DNA from: Aradus depressus
Lineage: Eukaryota; Arthropoda; Insecta; Hemiptera; Aradidae
Assembly: GCA_963662175.1 (NCBI GenBank)
Contig: OY759224.1
Span: 25,987,489 to 26,051,488 of the forward strand
Length of the DNA stretch: 64,000 bases
Direction of reading: 5' to 3'
In this document: positions 62,763 through 64,000 of the stretch, in pieces
How positions within the stretch are numbered: the first letter of the stretch is position 1
Layout of the letters: each line of letters starts with the position of its first letter
The notes under the pieces: generated by a model
What the model saw: only the letters and a program-made list of their open reading frames with translations
Told to the model about the DNA's origin: nothing
Database searches by the model: none
Translations under genes and position numbers: made by a program

Positions 62763-62912
62763 TGTAGGATTCCTGTTTGTATAGCCTTGGGACCATCTTA
62801 AGGATGGCGTGCTCAAGATGTTTATCTTCCATATAAAAAAATGTAAAGGACGGCGTGCTCGAACTGGCAATCTTGAGCTCAGTAGACAAACACGCTACCG
62901 GGTCTCTCCAAG
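62763..62912 (-). mobile_element. SINE-A, decayed
   Basis: GGCGTGCTCAAGATGTTTAT, a second GGACGGCGTGCTCGAAC and 'aatcttgagctcagtagac' are the reverse of the SINE-A middle and head with deletions. Confidence 0.7.
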
Positions 62913-63450
62913 TGAGATCTGCTTTGTCTAAAGTCATTGTTTAAACTTAGTGACTGTTTCAAATGTAAATGAACCACCCCCTTACCTCCTTCAACCCTTC
63001 TCTTCGTCTTCTCACCTATTTCTCTACAATTTGATAAAAGGGGTTGGTTTCCCTAAAGCTTCCCTAATGCTGATGTAAAACAAATTTGAGGACGGTGTTT
63101 TCGCTCCGCTAAACTTGTTAGAACCTTTCTGTGAAAGTGTCTCAACTTAAAGGTACAAACGTTGAATTGAGTTTAAACTGTGAGGCAATCAGTCGAATTA
63201 ACAAGTTTTACATTATCCGTTTTATGTAACTGCTGAAAACTTTACTTTAATTGATCAAAGTTAAAATTAATGTTTTGAATTAGTTTCATGTTCTCAATGC
63301 AAAACGTTACGTCTAGACTTTTCTGTTTCAATTCCCTCAAATTCTTGCTCTCTTTCCAAACCCAATCGATCGTTAGTGCTAAAACTCAATATGTGATTTA
63401 CTACCTCGACAGTTATGGGGATTGTTGAGTTGGGCTCCCTCTAAACCATA
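62913..63450. other. Unassigned; REP1 edge near 63350-63430
   Basis: 'caaacccaatcgatcgttag' and ACTCAATATGTGATTTAC with 'acctcgacagttatgggg' are REP1-like. The rest is unrecognised. Confidence 0.4.
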
Positions 63451-63452
63451 TG

Positions 63453-63900
63453 TTGGCTACAACCGGCCCGCTGTAAGATTTGGTCCGGCCCGCGAGACAT
63501 TTTGAAAAACCCAATTTAAAAGAAAAATAATATTACACTACTCACTCACTATCTAATCTAAATTTGAAGACGTGGAGTTGTGCTATTTCTACAAAAAAAT
63601 ACCTGGAAGAAGACCATTTTCCGCAGCTTAGAAAATTCGCAAGAAGATTGATTTGTGCGTTTGGCAGTACTTATAAATGCGAACAGTTCTTTTCAATGAT
63701 GAAAGTTAATAAATCAAAACATCGTACAAGGCTCACTGAAGATAATTTGGAAAATTCTTTACGTCTTTGTATCAGTGGAATTAATCCAAACATCAATGGA
63801 TTAGTTTCCCAAATTCAAGCTCAAGTGTCTCATTGATTTCGGTGTCGCTACTACTTTCGTAGTTTGTAATAATTCCAAATTTCACGATTTAATTATATTA
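63453..63900 (+). mobile_element. hAT element 3' part
   Basis: ACCGGCCCGCTGTAAGATTT and GGTCCGGCCCGCGAGACATT (63460-63503) are typical of hAT terminal or subterminal sequence. They sit close to the transposase C-terminus, which indicates an internal deletion. Confidence 0.7.
63564..63836 (+). pseudogene. hAT transposase C-terminus (dimerisation domain)
   Basis: The frame of 90 codons includes FPQLRKFARRLICAFGSTYK, CEQFFSMMKVNKSKHRTRLT and EDNLENSLRLCISG, the hATC dimerisation region in the form found in hAT/Charlie transposases and the GTF2IRD2/EPM2AIP1-like domesticated proteins. The catalytic and BED-finger parts are absent. The 3' side has an AATAAA signal at 63938. Confidence 0.88.
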
Positions 63901-64000
63901 TTGTACCTATTTGTTTTCATTTCATTTTTTTATTTTAATAAATTGTATTATAACATTGTCTTATTATTTCATGTCTGATATCTATCGCTAAAAATTATGA

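Noticed and set aside
1..64000. Bacterial-type operons, ribosome binding sites or terminators
   Set aside because: Gene content is eukaryotic transposable elements; such signals are not expected and none is convincing.

Overview
This window is AT-rich eukaryotic DNA with no recognisable host gene. It is made almost entirely of transposable elements, many nested inside each other. The mix of elements (an I-like LINE with gag-type zinc knuckles and an RNase H domain, mariner, Tigger/pogo, PIF/Harbinger, hAT, Helitrons, Penelope-like GIY-YIG remnants, FLYWCH and MADF fragments, tRNA-derived SINEs) and the CCTAA-type tails, which resemble the arthropod telomere unit, suggest an arthropod, probably an insect. 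The species cannot be fixed from the sequence.

Layout. 0-5 kb: a Helitron end, a diffuse unclassified repeat (called REP1 here), a small inverted-repeat element, a LINE 3' tail, a SINE-A fragment and a deleted mariner. 5-12.5 kb: a hAT-type element with 8-bp target duplications (5071-12523), containing a full-length 5.6-kb I-like LINE (5896-11500) flanked by 12-bp duplications. The LINE carries ORF1, ORF2 with one in-frame UGA in the RNase H domain, a 3' hairpin and a CCTAAA tail. 12.5-26 kb: mariner debris, many REP1 copies, a foldback of Penelope-like GIY-YIG fragments, two tRNA-derived SINE families (SINE-A and SINE-B), a Tigger remnant and minisatellites. 26-38 kb: degenerate LINE pieces, a deleted Tigger/pogo with both termini, an inverted copy of a 1.15-kb block also present at 14.4 kb, a duplicated 27-codon hydrophobic mini-ORF, a long foldback, a MADF-type TIR element and a deleted Harbinger. 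38-54 kb: a second MADF element split by a Helitron, SINE-A and SINE-B copies, a tandemly amplified SINE, a 138-bp minisatellite, a pogo-like MITE, and a foldback with 14-bp target duplications. 54-64 kb: a third Helitron copy beside a FLYWCH fragment, the second mini-ORF copy, nested MITEs, LINE debris and a hAT transposase C-terminus.

How the parts relate. SINE-A and the full-length LINE end in the same type of CCTAA/CCTAAA tail and make target duplications of similar length (10-12 bp), so the LINE is a candidate mobiliser of SINE-A. SINE-B ends in poly(A), which implies different machinery. Several nested insertions (Helitron in MADF element, foldback in SINE-A, SINE-A in LINE tail, LINE in hAT, MITE in LINE tail) give exact element borders and relative ages. 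A hairpin motif resembling the hammerhead-ribozyme core recurs at several unrelated loci, and Penelope-type GIY-YIG fragments are also present. Whether these two are linked is the most interesting open question here.
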